The position numbers and the translations under genes were made by a program. A model generated the notes under the pieces. The model had not been told where the DNA came from and searched no databases. It saw nothing but the letters and a program-made list of their open reading frames with translations. Below, piece by piece: positions 1-9,599 of a DNA stretch of 64,000 bases; position 1 is the first letter of the stretch, and each line of letters opens with the position of its first letter. Source of the stretch: Tanypteryx hageni (Eukaryota > Arthropoda > Insecta > Odonata > Petaluridae); the NCBI GenBank assembly GCA_028673005.1, contig CM054116.1, positions 81,170,572 to 81,234,571 on the forward strand, given 5' to 3'.

Positions 1-720
1 TATAGCTTTATCTCTATATACATTCATTATAACCAAGCGTGTTGCGTAGTTTTTATAAAAAAGGCTACCGTTCATGTTGTTGTGGTGAAATATTAAGCGG
101 ACCGAAAATCATCGAAATGATCTCGACGAGTTAAATTTTCCATTTCCTTCAAACATAAAAACGGCACAAACAACCTCCCTCTCACTTCTTCCTCCACTCC
201 CCCCGCCCCCTTGCGTGTCATCATCGGCGCTGCTCCACGATTCAAGCACCGAAATGAACCGTAAATAAAAACTAAATTGGACGTTTAAATATTAATATAA
301 GAAGACCATTATGGGAGATCCATTTCGTAGTAAGGGAACCCTACTACTACTCTCTTTCTCTCTCTCTCTCACCGCACCTCTCCTATCCCAGGAGAGATCT
401 TTTAGCGTTTGTGGCGTGACCTTTAAGTGACCTCGGTTGACCTTTCGGGCAGCAAAGTTTACATTTACTTAAGGCTCTCTTCGAACGGTACGTTTCCGAA
501 TTTTTTTCATTTCTGTTTCGGGAAGAATGGGAATAATAATAATAAAAAGAGGCGACATCGGGACTCCGTATCAGTGCCATGACTATTGACATTTTCGTGG
601 AGGAGAAAATCCGGAGGAGTAGGATGAGTGTAAGGAGAAATGTCGCCGCTCCTCCCCTCTCCTCCACCCCGCAGCGAGCAAACGCACCCCGTGCTCTCTT
701 TTTCTTGTAAACTCACGGAT
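1..720. other. AT-rich flank with CT-rich patches; no gene seen
   Basis: Mostly AT-rich sequence with a C/T-rich patch near 174-220 and a short (CT)n tract near 351-371. The open frames on the minus strand here read through low-complexity or AAT-repeat DNA (530-546) and show no domain or codon structure that I recognise. Confidence 0.6.
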
Positions 721-730
721 TAAAACGGGA

Positions 731-739
731 TATAAAAGG
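731..739 (+). promoter_or_regulatory. TATA-box-like site (TATAAAAGG)
   Basis: A perfect TATA-box consensus lies at the edge of a locally GC- and CpG-richer stretch (about 725-820). No good arthropod initiator (TCAGT-like) was found about 30 bases downstream, and no credible coding start follows. It is a candidate core promoter by consensus only and could equally be chance. Confidence 0.2.
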
Positions 740-790
740 ACGGCGAAAATGACGCGCGGGGGAATATAAGGAAACGGCGAACCTTCGGAG

Positions 791-813
791 GCGTCGCCAT
801 CCTGAGGCGACGC
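791..813. repeat. Perfect 8-bp inverted repeat (hairpin)
   Basis: GCGTCGCC at 791-798 and its exact reverse complement GGCGACGC at 806-813 are separated by a 7-base loop. The arms are all GC except one A/T pair, which is unusual in this AT-rich surrounding. It lies about 55-75 bases downstream of the TATA-like site, so a transcript starting near 760 would carry it at its 5' end. Function unknown. Confidence 0.7.
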
Positions 814-952
814 AAGAGAGGCTTAGATAAATACGGTTTTGTATCTAGAGGAGGGAAAAAATATCTCTCTCAGATTCTTTTCGGAAAGAAATAAATCCGA
901 ACGCCCGACGGCGCAAATAATGAGCTTTCGAAAAAGCGTCACTATTTTTATC

Positions 953-987
953 TCCCCCCCCCCCCCCTCTCTCTCTCTCTCTCTCTT
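953..987. repeat. Poly-C / (CT)n simple repeat
   Basis: A run of about 13 C residues merges directly into a (CT)n tract. This low-complexity tract generates the serine/leucine- and arginine/glutamate-rich spurious reading frames on both strands. Confidence 0.95.
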
Positions 988-989
988 TG

Positions 990-1612
990 GAAGGTTCTCC
1001 ATAATAGGAAGACGGAGATGTTATTTTCGATCTTCGCTTTCGTCGACCATTGTATCGGGATTATTTGTATGCTGGAGGAATGAACGATTTGGGGGTTAGG
1101 ATGAAGGATGTTATTAACGACGAACGAGTGCTGTGCCTGTACGGTGGTTCCGATTTTACAAATACGGAGTAATACAACGTGTGTAAACTGCATTGCTCCT
1201 GTTTTCGGAAGTTATGCACTAAAGACAACTATGGAGCAATTGGAAATAAAACTTATTTTTATGAACAGACACAGTAAGGTAGATGCTTTGGACGTTGATT
1301 ACGCTGTGGATTACTCTTCTCATTCGCAAGCACGTTGAGTTAAATCGGAAGATTGTTTTTTCGGTTATATCAAAAAAGGGTGGAAACTCGAGGATAAATA
1401 CGAAATTGTTATTTTGACATTGTTTGAACGCTTTTTTATACGTATATACGCTTATTAGACAGTTAGAATGCATAATGTTCGTAAGAATTAAATTTCTCTG
1501 TAACTAAAATTATTGTATTTATGCTACCTTGATTCGGCATGACTCAATTTTTATTATACCGATTTGAATTTAAGTTAACCAAATAATGACCCAGAACTCA
1601 TTATTGTTGTAC
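990..1612. other. Unique-looking AT-rich DNA; nothing recognised
   Basis: No repeat copy, RNA gene or credible reading frame seen. Short open frames on both strands overlap each other and show no recognisable motif. Confidence 0.55.
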
Positions 1613-2237
1613 TTTTACTTTCTCCATACGTAGTATAGGGGAAAGTATTGTTTTCATGAAAACATCGATTTCGAGATTTCAAAGGAAATACACGTTTTGA
1701 CCATTTTCTCTATGAGGTCTGTGTGTGTGACAGCTTTTTTGTGGATGTTCTTACTCTTAAAATTTTATATTTAACATTTTTATGTGTCATAAGAGTTGAT
1801 TAGTTTTTGGTAAAAATCGGTCAACTGAAAGTGGAGGTTTACTCTTGCCACTTATCCGTTATTTTGAAACATTAGCTTTAATATTTGATGTATTTAAAAA
1901 CAAACTAGAATAAAAGTTGTATAAAATTTAATTTTCTACAACCTTTTTTCAAAACATTTTTCCATATAATGCATTGCTTAAGAGATATCCTAAAAACTAA
2001 ATTATTTAACTGCCGCCACCACGCCACCTACCGACGGCTATTGTTAACAACTTTTGTTTAGTTACGTCTAAGTAACGCTCATTTTTATTTTAATTGTTGG
2101 AGATTTGTGGCTATATCCAATGCCAGAAGGCTGTTTTAGGTTTATTTCTGTTCTTTGTCAAATCTAAAATTTTCTCGCAGATTCTTAAAATATTTATTAT
2201 TATGTAACCTATTTGGAATTTTTAGAAATATTTTTTT
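1613..2237 (+). mobile_element. Copy A of an unclassified inverted-repeat family
   Basis: Starts with TACTTTCTCCATAC (1616-1629), followed almost at once by its near reverse complement in GTATAGGGGAAAGTA, so the 5' end can fold into a hairpin. It runs about 620 bases in parallel with copy B (2238) and copy C (18249), sharing an internal imperfect palindrome (about 1914-1940) and a CCACC(G/T)AC-type CpG patch. It stops just short of the 3' inverted copy that B and C carry and passes directly into copy B, head to tail. No coding capacity. It could be a MITE-like or other non-autonomous element; the superfamily is unknown. Confidence 0.75.
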
Positions 2238-2935
2238 TACTTTCTCCACACGTAGTATAGGGGCAAGTATTGTTTTAATTAAAAAATTTCAGATTTCAGC
2301 GGAAATACGCGTTTTGAGGTCCTCTGAACACGTTTTGACCATTTTCTCGATGATGTGTGTATGTGACAGTTATTTTGTGGGTGCTCTAACTCAAAAACTA
2401 TTAATCAGGTCAACGCAAAATTTTGTATTTAACGTTTTTATGAAAGTCACAAAAACAAATTAATTTTTGGTTAAGATCGGTGAACTGAAAGTGAGTGTTT
2501 ACTCTTGTCACCAATCCGTTTTTTGAAATATTTGTTTTAATATTTGATAAATGTATAAACGTATTGAAATAACCGTTGTAGAAAATTTAATTTTCTACAA
2601 CCTTTGTTTTAATTATTTTTCCATATAATCCATTGTTTAAGAGATATTATAAAAACTAATTTTTTTTCTGCCACCACCTACCGGCGACTATTGTTAACAA
2701 TTTACGCTTAGTTACGTCTTAGTAACGCACCTTTTTATTTTGTTAATTGTTGTAGATATATCCAATATCAGAAGGCTACGTACGGTATGTCTATTTCTGT
2801 TCTCTGTAAATTCTTTAAATTTTTCTCTAAGTTCCTTAAAATATTCAATATCATTTTAACCTATTTGGAATTTTTAGAAATATTACAGGTATGGAGAAAG
2901 TCATGTGGTGACATCAGATTTTTTTATTTTTTGCT
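2238..2935 (+). mobile_element. Copy B of the same inverted-repeat family, 3' end present
   Basis: Opens with TACTTTCTCCACACG (2238-2252) and the adjoining inverted partner, then matches copies A and C throughout. Near its end GTATGGAGAAAGT (2889-2901) is the inverted form of the opening motif. Similarity with copy C continues another 30 bases or so past this motif (TCATGTGGTG then a T-rich run), so the inverted motif is subterminal rather than the exact end. The internal palindrome at 2575-2601 is perfect in this copy. Non-coding. Confidence 0.78.
2575..2601. repeat. Perfect 12-bp-arm hairpin inside copy B
   Basis: GTTGTAGAAAAT and its exact reverse complement ATTTTCTACAAC are separated by TTA. 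The same place in copy A (about 1914-1940) and in copy C (about 18738-18764) keeps the palindrome with one or two arm mismatches, so it belongs to the family and is not a chance fold of one copy. Confidence 0.85.
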
Positions 2936-3905
2936 AAAATAGTTGAAAAAGCAGTTTATGTTATTTTATGTGCATTAAAATGTTGCAATGTAAGAAGAAA
3001 TATTTAACTAATGATTGATATATTTAGTAATGTATTACCCATAGCTATTATGCGCTATTTACTCGGTCCTAACGATAGAAACGAAGGCTTTCATCCAAAG
3101 GTCAAGGAAAATCGTCGGGATGTGTCATAGATACCAGCTTTCGAGCTTTCGCCAAGCCAGTTAACGATTTTGTCATGGCAAAACGCGTGAGTGCTTAATG
3201 TGAATTTCGCGAAAATTCCTCAAATTCACATCGTATGAATTATTGAGGTTGTTTCGACAAATGGCCCATTTTATATTTAAGGCTATAAATAGTAGAAACG
3301 ATTTTTTTGGACGCGCGGGTTTTTACTCGCGTTTAATGAAGAAAAGCTTTGTATGCGGAAACATTAGTTTTAAATCGCAACACCATTATCTCCATAAAAT
3401 CACTGCAGTAAAAAAGTTCATTAAGCAAAGCAGTCTAAAATGTTAAATTTTACAGCCTTCGTTTAATGTCTTTGGTTAAAGTATACTTCGGAATAGGTAT
3501 CCATTATGGTTAGCCATCACCCCTATGGACAACGCTTCGATTCCATTACTCCCAAAAAGGTTTTTATTAAATTACGTAAAGTTTCTTACGTATTAACAGG
3601 AGTAACACTCTACGCTGAAATCGTTATATAATATTTCCGTAAATTTATCAGTTAGTGCCAAATGATTTTCCATTCTTACGTAAAATTTGCTAAAACTGTT
3701 TTGAATATCTTCGTTATAAGTATGCGCTGTATGAATTATATATTTGCCCTTTTCTCCGCTGTTCTTTAAAATTACATCAGAACGCCCTAGAACCAAGTGA
3801 TTATTTATTTAACCGGAGCTAGATCAGTTTTATACTTATTTACCATTCCATTAACCGAGATTACTTCTACTTAACGTACGAAAAACTGTAAAACATTCAT
3901 TCTAG
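2936..3905. other. AT-rich DNA; nothing recognised except a small inverted repeat
   Basis: Contains a 9-bp inverted repeat (TGTGAATTT at 3199-3207 with AAATTCACA at 3222-3230). The open frames at 3243-3446 (plus) and 3593-3796 (minus) have no recognisable domain and are treated as chance. Confidence 0.5.
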
Positions 3906-4450
3906 CCTACTGTGCTACGCATTCCAGTCCACTGCTCCTTTTTCATCTCTCTCTCTCTATCTCTCTGCCTCCCCTTTTCCATCAGCTCTGCCGTTTGCCT
4001 TATCCTCCCCCCCCCTAGTCCTATCCCCACCCCTCCGCCCCCCCCCCTCTCTCTCTTTCCTTCTCCATCCTCTCCTCTGCCGGATGCAACGCCCTATCAC
4101 CCGGCGGTCGATCTCTAGGTCACTTGAGGCGCGCAAGGAAGTATGGGGTCGACATCAGAGTGTCGGACGGCCGCTGCCCGACCCGACGCCATTTCGCCGT
4201 GGCCGCGGGAGGAGGAATATGTGAAGATGGCTAGGGAGGGGGAGGAGAGGCGAGTGGTGGATAGACCCTTCCTACGTTTCGTACATAAGTAAATTCGTCG
4301 AGAGAGAGATTGAGCACTCTCCGTCAAGAGGTCCGCACTTCTGTAATCCTCCCATCCACCCCCACTTCTCTCCGTACCCCAATTTAGGCCGATACTCGCG
4401 CTGAAGAGGTCGAGACGGGGAGTTGTATAAAAGATGGAAGGGTTCATTGC
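3906..4450. other. CT-rich then GC/CpG-rich block with a TATA-like site
   Basis: 3945-4080 is strongly C/T-rich with poly-C runs. 4085-4250 is the most CpG-rich part of the first 9 kb, followed by purine-rich sequence and TATAAAAG on the plus strand at 4426-4433. On the minus strand an ATG in good context (GAAATGGCG, ATG at 4188-4190) opens a short frame ending at 4115, within a longer open frame reaching 4447. No domain is recognisable. The block could be a CpG-rich regulatory patch; a gene is not demonstrated. Confidence 0.3.
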
Positions 4451-4564
4451 CGAACGGTGTTTTTCGTTTGAGACGAAGTCGAACGAAATTTAGAAAAAAG
4501 TAGTCTAGACGAAAGGGATTTTATTAATATATCTTAGGGTGGACACACACACACAGACCTCCCC

Positions 4565-4568
<4 letters not shown>

Positions 4569-4634
<66 letters not shown>
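4569..4634. repeat. (CA)n microsatellite ending in (TA)n
   Basis: About 28 uninterrupted CA units followed by a short TA run; a shorter CA run and a C run lie just upstream (4542-4567). Confidence 0.97.
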
Positions 4635-4635
<1 letters not shown>

Positions 4636-4639
4636 CCAT

Positions 4640-5455
4640 ACATTAATCTTAATTTTGATTATTTGGATACTGTTAAACTCTGGAGACTCTGCGGCGATGA
4701 ATGACTTTGTCATTTTTGTCGTGCACGTTAATTAGGATTTGAATATTTTAGGGATTACAGGGTCTGTCGGAGAATACACTGCTGTGTAGTTCATCCTTAT
4801 TGTAGAAAGGAATTAACGCAAAATATTTTAAATAAATTATCTTAGAGAGTCATTAGTAATGCTTTTGTTGTTTGGATAATTGATCGCATTTAAATTACCT
4901 AGGCTTTAGTGTATTGGTTAATTTAGATAGCGTTAACCCGTGAAATAACTTATAATATTGAAGCTCTTTTAGGCTTTTGCGTAACTTTTCAAACGGTTTC
5001 TTCTTGAGAAGTTATGCAGCTGTTAGTTAAATTAATGTCTGTCACGAAATATTTCTGAAGATAGGATTTTATCCGCACACCATATAGTTGTATCGGCCAA
5101 ACAGGTGCATACTTTTAAATAGACCTATTCGTCGAATGTCTTCCCTCTTTGAGGATAAAGTTACTTCTATTTCATTGATACCAACGTTTATTCGCGACCG
5201 TGTGTGGATTGCGCGAGATAAAAATAATAATCTGACGCATGGATAAACGTCACATGCGGACTAGTTTATAAATCTCTGAAATTCTTATTCCGACAAAACT
5301 TGGTTTATATGGACGCGTCGATCCTGTTGGAAAGCAATAGAAAGTATATGCGGATAGATCACTATCAACGATGAACGAATCCGGAATTATTTCCGCTCTT
5401 TAGCGCTCCGGACATAAAGTCTCTATATATCATCCATCAATATGGAAGCCATCCA
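4640..5455. other. AT-rich DNA; nothing recognised
   Basis: No reading frame of interest and no similarity to other parts of the window was seen. Confidence 0.55.
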
Positions 5456-5600
5456 GAAATTTCGGACCCTTTTCGGACGGGACCGTGAGTTGGGGTGGGT
5501 GGGGTTTGAGGCAAAAGAGGGGAGAGGGTGAGAGAGAGAGAATTGGTTGCTTGTATAGGTGGGTGGGTGAGGAGAGAGAGAGAGAGAGAGGGGGTGAGAC
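5456..5600. repeat. G-rich / (GA)n stretch with closely spaced G-runs
   Basis: Contains GGGG-T-GGG-T-GGGG at 5492-5504 with further G-runs on both sides (5479, 5519, 5526), followed by (GA)n at 5531-5542 and 5571-5590. The three close runs plus a neighbour could form a G-quadruplex with one long loop. Frames through it are serine/proline or arginine/glutamate artefacts. Confidence 0.7.
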
Positions 5601-5609
5601 TGGGAGGAA

Positions 5610-6398
5610 TTATTCGGTTTCAAGGGATGGGGCTTAATATATTTTTATTTTATCCGTCACTAAATCAACCGAAATACCCATCAAAACGGATTTTTTACGC
5701 TTCGCTGAATTATGGGAGAAGCGTGCCTATATCTTCACATTCCCTCATAAACCCTTCCTCCCCTACATCCCGCTCATCGATCCTACGATACGCACGCACG
5801 GACGGAAAGAAAACCGATCCCTCGATATTTTTTCTTCGTTTTATCTCTTTATGACTCCTCCTTGTCAGCCAACTCCTGCAATTAATTGATCACTCCAAAT
5901 AGGGCCTCGTTTGTGTGTTTGCATGCGTGCGTGTGTCCGTGTGTGCCTGCATTATCGCCGTAGAAAGGGTGGGAGAGGAATGGTTGGGTGGCGAATAGGA
6001 AATAGGTAGAAGGATTTCAAACGGGTTACCCGAGTCTATTCTTTAAGGAAGGCTAAACAAGAGGGCAAACAATTGAACGATTTGATGTGGTGGTGGAATG
6101 ATAGAGGGGAAACCCTCAGCTATATAATCGGCCGGAAGAAACATTTGGATCCACTGACACACACACAGATGCAACGCGCACATTTGCTTGCAAACACATA
6201 CACGCATAAAATATTCACGGATATTGACAAACTGTACACACGCATATGCAGACATATTTGCACGCATGAAAGAGTTTACGTAGCTAAACACGAATTTACC
6301 AAGATAAGGTTATTTTCGTGTTTTAAATTTTAATAATTGATATCAATCCATTGCAACGGCACTGGTGCTACCGATGGATCAATGGAATAAATATTTGT
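5610..6398. other. Non-coding stretch with degenerate GT/CA-rich patches
   Basis: 5911-5950 is GT-rich and 6156-6270 carries scattered CA and CACGCA motifs. Nothing coding recognised; the two overlapping opposite-strand frames near 6043-6333 are judged to be chance. Confidence 0.5.
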
Positions 6399-6416
6399 GT
6401 ATATATATATATATAT

Positions 6417-6471
<55 letters not shown>
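6399..6471. repeat. (TA)n microsatellite
   Basis: About 35 TA units interrupted once by ACAAA near 6417-6421. It directly precedes the inverted-repeat element at 6502, whose far side also borders a TA run (6722-6735). Confidence 0.97.
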
Positions 6472-6472
<1 letters not shown>

Positions 6473-6501
6473 CAGCTTACGGAAAAGTAAAGGTAAAAGG
6501 G

Positions 6502-6728
6502 ATATATGGATGGCAACAAGATGTTGGGATGAGGAAGCCCAGTAAACACTCACCAATCGGTCGACTTCAAGTTGGCGAGGCCCTAGGGATGTCGAAGCGA
6601 CACACGTGAAACAACACTAAAAAACACTATAAAACACTAAAAAACAACACAAAAGCTTTCAGAATGATTCCTTCTTCAGCTAACAAGAGAGGCAAATCAT
6701 CCCAATATTTTGTTGCTATCCATATATA
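6502..6728 (-). mobile_element. 227-bp inverted-repeat element between TA tracts, possibly Penelope-related
   Basis: The first 30 bases (ATATATGGATGGCAACAAGA onward, to 6531) match the reverse complement of 6698-6728 at roughly nine of ten positions, giving clear terminal inverted repeats. Inside are three short repeats of AACACTAAAA (about 6611-6645), a hairpin TGTCG-AAG-CGACA (6590-6602) and, on the minus strand at 6656-6680, CTGAAGA followed by a small stem and GAAA. Penelope-like elements often insert near microsatellites and carry CTGATGA...GAAA hammerhead cores; the match here is imperfect, so that assignment is inference. It could instead be an unrelated MITE. Confidence 0.5.
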
Positions 6729-7004
6729 TATATATACTAGCGTAATTGTCCGGGCTTTGCCCTAGGTTTAGAGTTTAGAATTTTTCATACACATATTACT
6801 CAGTAATATTTTCATCCGATTTCAAGATACTCTCATGGTAAGTGATCAATATTCCCCTTTAATTTGTATGAAAAAATTAATTATAGACTAAAATTTGACA
6901 CATCCCTCCCCCCTCTAAGAAATCAAAGTTCTAAAACGGAGGTGCATATCCTCAACGTCTCTTTAGTACCTATACAAAATTTTATGTCTCTACGTTTTTG
7001 GTTC

Positions 7005-7066
7005 AACATTGATATTGGTGGAGGATTCATCAAAATAAGTTAATTGGTTGCTGAGATATCTTCAAA
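7005..7066 (+). repeat. 62-bp direct repeat, first copy
   Basis: AACATTGATATTGGTGGAG and the following 43 bases recur at 8321-8383 with only a few differences, including the shared TTAATTGGTTGCTGAGATAT core. The two copies bracket the tandem array. Confidence 0.88.
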
Positions 7067-7146
7067 CAGAATGCTTTTCATCAAATTCGCTATAGTATAA
7101 TCGAATATTAATGTATTTGCTTTTAAATCAGAAAATTATTTTTCCT

Positions 7147-8165
7147 TATATTGGGGTAGCTCTGAATTTCAGATCCGTTCTAAACATGTTCATTTAGTCT
7201 TGGCATTCTATACCCGCCCTACAAACGAAATTTATTATTGAAATCGGTTCAGCCAATAACTTCGAAATTCATAGTTATAGAAAAATTCTAACCCTGATAT
7301 TGTGGTAGCCCTGTTTAGTCGACCCATTTGAAATATACTATTTGGGTTATTATTTTTATATGAAGATTATATATACCATAATGGGGTAAAATAAATAAAT
7401 AAAAAATAAAAATAAAATAAAAGCTCTCTAAAAATACGTGTAAATTAAATATTATTTCACCTTTAATTGTAGTAGCCCTGCTCTTAAGCTTCGCTTTAAA
7501 AATCAAGATTTCATTATAGTATTTTGTAAAAAAATATATATAAAATTTAGTTGATATCCGTTTAGCCAATTCCTTCCAAATCCATAGTCACTGAAAGAGT
7601 TTAATTTGTAGTTGCGGCATCCCTGTTTAGTTGCTCCCGTTCAAATATGCTGTTATGGATTTATATATATGTGTACATAATACATATTATAATTTGGTTA
7701 AAATTGATGCGGATAGTGCAATAAAAACACTTGTAAAAGAAAATTTTTATTACTTTTATTGTGGCAGCCCTACTTTTTATATCTATTCTAAAAATCTTAA
7801 TTTTGTTTTTTTATGTTGCACAACTCTTTCATACAAAATTTCGTTGAAATCTGTTCTGCTAATTCTTTCCAAATTCATAATTATCGAAAAGTTTACCTTT
7901 GCAATTTTGGTTCCCCTACTTAATTAATCGGGTCGCAATGTCATTTTGGTCATGAATTTATGTGAAGATTCTATGTACCAAATTTGGTTGAAATCGGTTT
8001 GGCCAATTCTTTCCAAAAGCATTACAACAGAAAAGCTATTTTTGCAGTTGTGGCACCCATGCTTGGTCGATCCAGTCCAAATATGTCATTTTGGTCATGT
8101 ATTTATGTGAATATTCTATGTACCTACTAAATTTGGATGAAATCGGTTCAGCCAGTTCTCTCCTG
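7147..8165 (+). repeat. Seven diverged tandem units of about 145 bp
   Basis: Each unit is marked by a TGTGG(C/T)AGCCCT-like start (near 7151, 7301, 7470, 7612, 7760, 7905 and 8048) and by a later AAATTTGGTTGAAATCGGTT-like phrase. Spacings are about 142-150 bases, except one of about 169 that holds an A-rich insertion (7388-7422). The last two units are the most alike; the first ones have diverged strongly. Open frames crossing the array (for example 7631-7927) are not supported as genes. Confidence 0.8.
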
Positions 8166-8299
8166 ATATATACGTACGGTCAGACGGACATCACCTAAAT
8201 TTGGACCGACCGTTCCATGGAGACCCCTCGAAATCGTGAAATTTGGATCGGCCCTTACATTACGATCCTTGACTACGTAGACAGATTTTATCCATTTTA

Positions 8300-8560
8300 C
8301 GATCGAAAATGTCTCATCAAAACATTGATATTGGTGGAGAATTGATCAAAATATTTTAATTGGTTGCTGAGATATCTTTAAAAACCGACATTTGGACCCT
8401 CGGGTCCCCGTCTGCCGATTTGAATTATTTTTGGCATTGCAACTCTCAGGATCAATCTGAAGCTGCTGCCAAATCTTGAAGCTCCTACATTTATTTTCTG
8501 AAGAGTTATGACTGTCACAGACAGACAAACATTCTCTTTTATTTATAGAATATATACATC
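8300..8560 (+). repeat. Second copy of the 62-bp repeat with downstream tail
   Basis: 8321-8383 repeats 7005-7066. It continues into a palindrome GGACCC-TC-GGGTCC (8395-8408) and ends in GTCACAGACAGACAAAC (8514-8530), the kind of tail common to interspersed repeats of arthropods. This is probably a fragment of the same or a related element as 6735-8190. Confidence 0.6.
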
Positions 8561-9198
8561 AATGTTTCTACACATAGATTTGCATAAACTCACACGCGCA
8601 TTTGCTTATGTTGATAGATTAACACTTGTACATCTTTATGAGGGCGAAATCGAGACTAATAAATTTTTTCTTCCATCTGACCAATTTTCATCTACAAATC
8701 AAAAAATATATTTAACATTCATCGTATAGTGAAGTTGGAAATGAACGGAAGAATATTTATGGGGATAAGCTAAGTTTTTAAGCATGCAAGCAGGGTTTCT
8801 GAAAACTCACTCCACAGTTTTGTTTTGATCGTTGAACTTGAAAAGAAATATCGTGTTATTCTTAGTATTGTAACAGAAGACTTCTCCAGAAAATCCGTCG
8901 AAAGCGTACCGGCAAAATTAATGGTGTGGAATTTGCTGGAGCAAAGTTTGAATTTTAGTTTTTTAATAAAGTAAACGGTAATAAACATACTTTAATTTAG
9001 TCACAGAAACGCTTCAGTATCTTCTTTAGTTTAGGTGAAATGATTTTTTGAAATGCTACCTTCATTTGCTGACGCAATATGAATAAATCTCGTTTTATTT
9101 ATCGAGGTTTCTTTAGAATTGTAAAATTATTTTTTATAAACTTAGTTACATAATTATTTGACAAAGTAATCTATTGAATATATAATTAAGATTTTTTA
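8561..9198. other. AT-rich DNA; nothing recognised
   Basis: Only short chance frames on both strands, with no repeat similarity noticed. Confidence 0.5.
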
Positions 9199-9425
9199 AC
9201 TTTTTATCTGTATCAATTTCCTCAGAATAATAGTTTAAAAATTTTGAAGGCCTCCCCTTCCGCCGACCGATTTTTAAAACAATGACTTCTTCAGTATTAT
9301 GGGTAAAATTAAAGGTCAAACAGTAAAAATTTCAACTTTATATCTATAACCATATCCTCAGAATCCTAACTTTAAAAATTTGAAATCATCCCCTGCTGCC
9401 CACCGATTTCTCCAAGACATGTCTT
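9199..9425 (+). repeat. Two-unit direct repeat, period about 136 bp
   Basis: Unit 1 (9199-9290) and unit 2 (9334-9425) share an ordered set of motifs: AACTTT(T/A)TATCT, a CCTCAGAAT phrase, TTTAAAAATTT, a CCCC(T/C) patch and a (G/C)CCGACCGATTT/CCCACCGATTT patch. They are clearly homologous but diverged. Non-coding and of unknown class. Confidence 0.65.
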
Positions 9426-9599
9426 AGGCAGCGTAATAAATGGCATCATAGATCACACGCCCTCCAAATTTATCTTATATCTCTTGCTTTTTACTTGTTA
9501 TTTTAATTTGATTCCGCAGACGGTCGGACGGAGCGAAAATACAAGCGCGTTTGTGAAATAATAAAATGCGCTAAAAATAAGGAGGGACGTATCAGACAC

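Larger units (their letters stand above)
6735..8190 (+). mobile_element. Unclassified interspersed element containing a diverged tandem array
   Basis: Begins right after a TA run with ACTAGCGTAATTGTCCGGG and a small palindrome (CCGGGCTTTGCCCTAGG) and ends near a GACGGACATCACC sequence like the tails of arthropod interspersed repeats. Its body repeats the phrase GAAATCGGTT(C/T)(A/G)GCCA as part of an internal array (7147-8165). No reading frame of the kind an autonomous element would carry was found. The class is unknown; the boundaries are estimates. Confidence 0.5.

Noticed and set aside
4426..4433. TATAAAAG as a promoter
   Set aside because: No initiator at the right distance (the nearest TCATT is only about 20 bases downstream) and no coding sequence follows; mentioned only within the block entry.
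5492..5504. Strong G-quadruplex
   Set aside because: Only three closely spaced G-runs; the fourth needs a loop of ten or more bases, so it is kept as a weak possibility and not a finding.
7385..7425. A-rich run read as a poly-A tail of a retroposed copy
   Set aside because: It lies inside one unit of the 145-bp array and is best explained as an insertion or slippage there.
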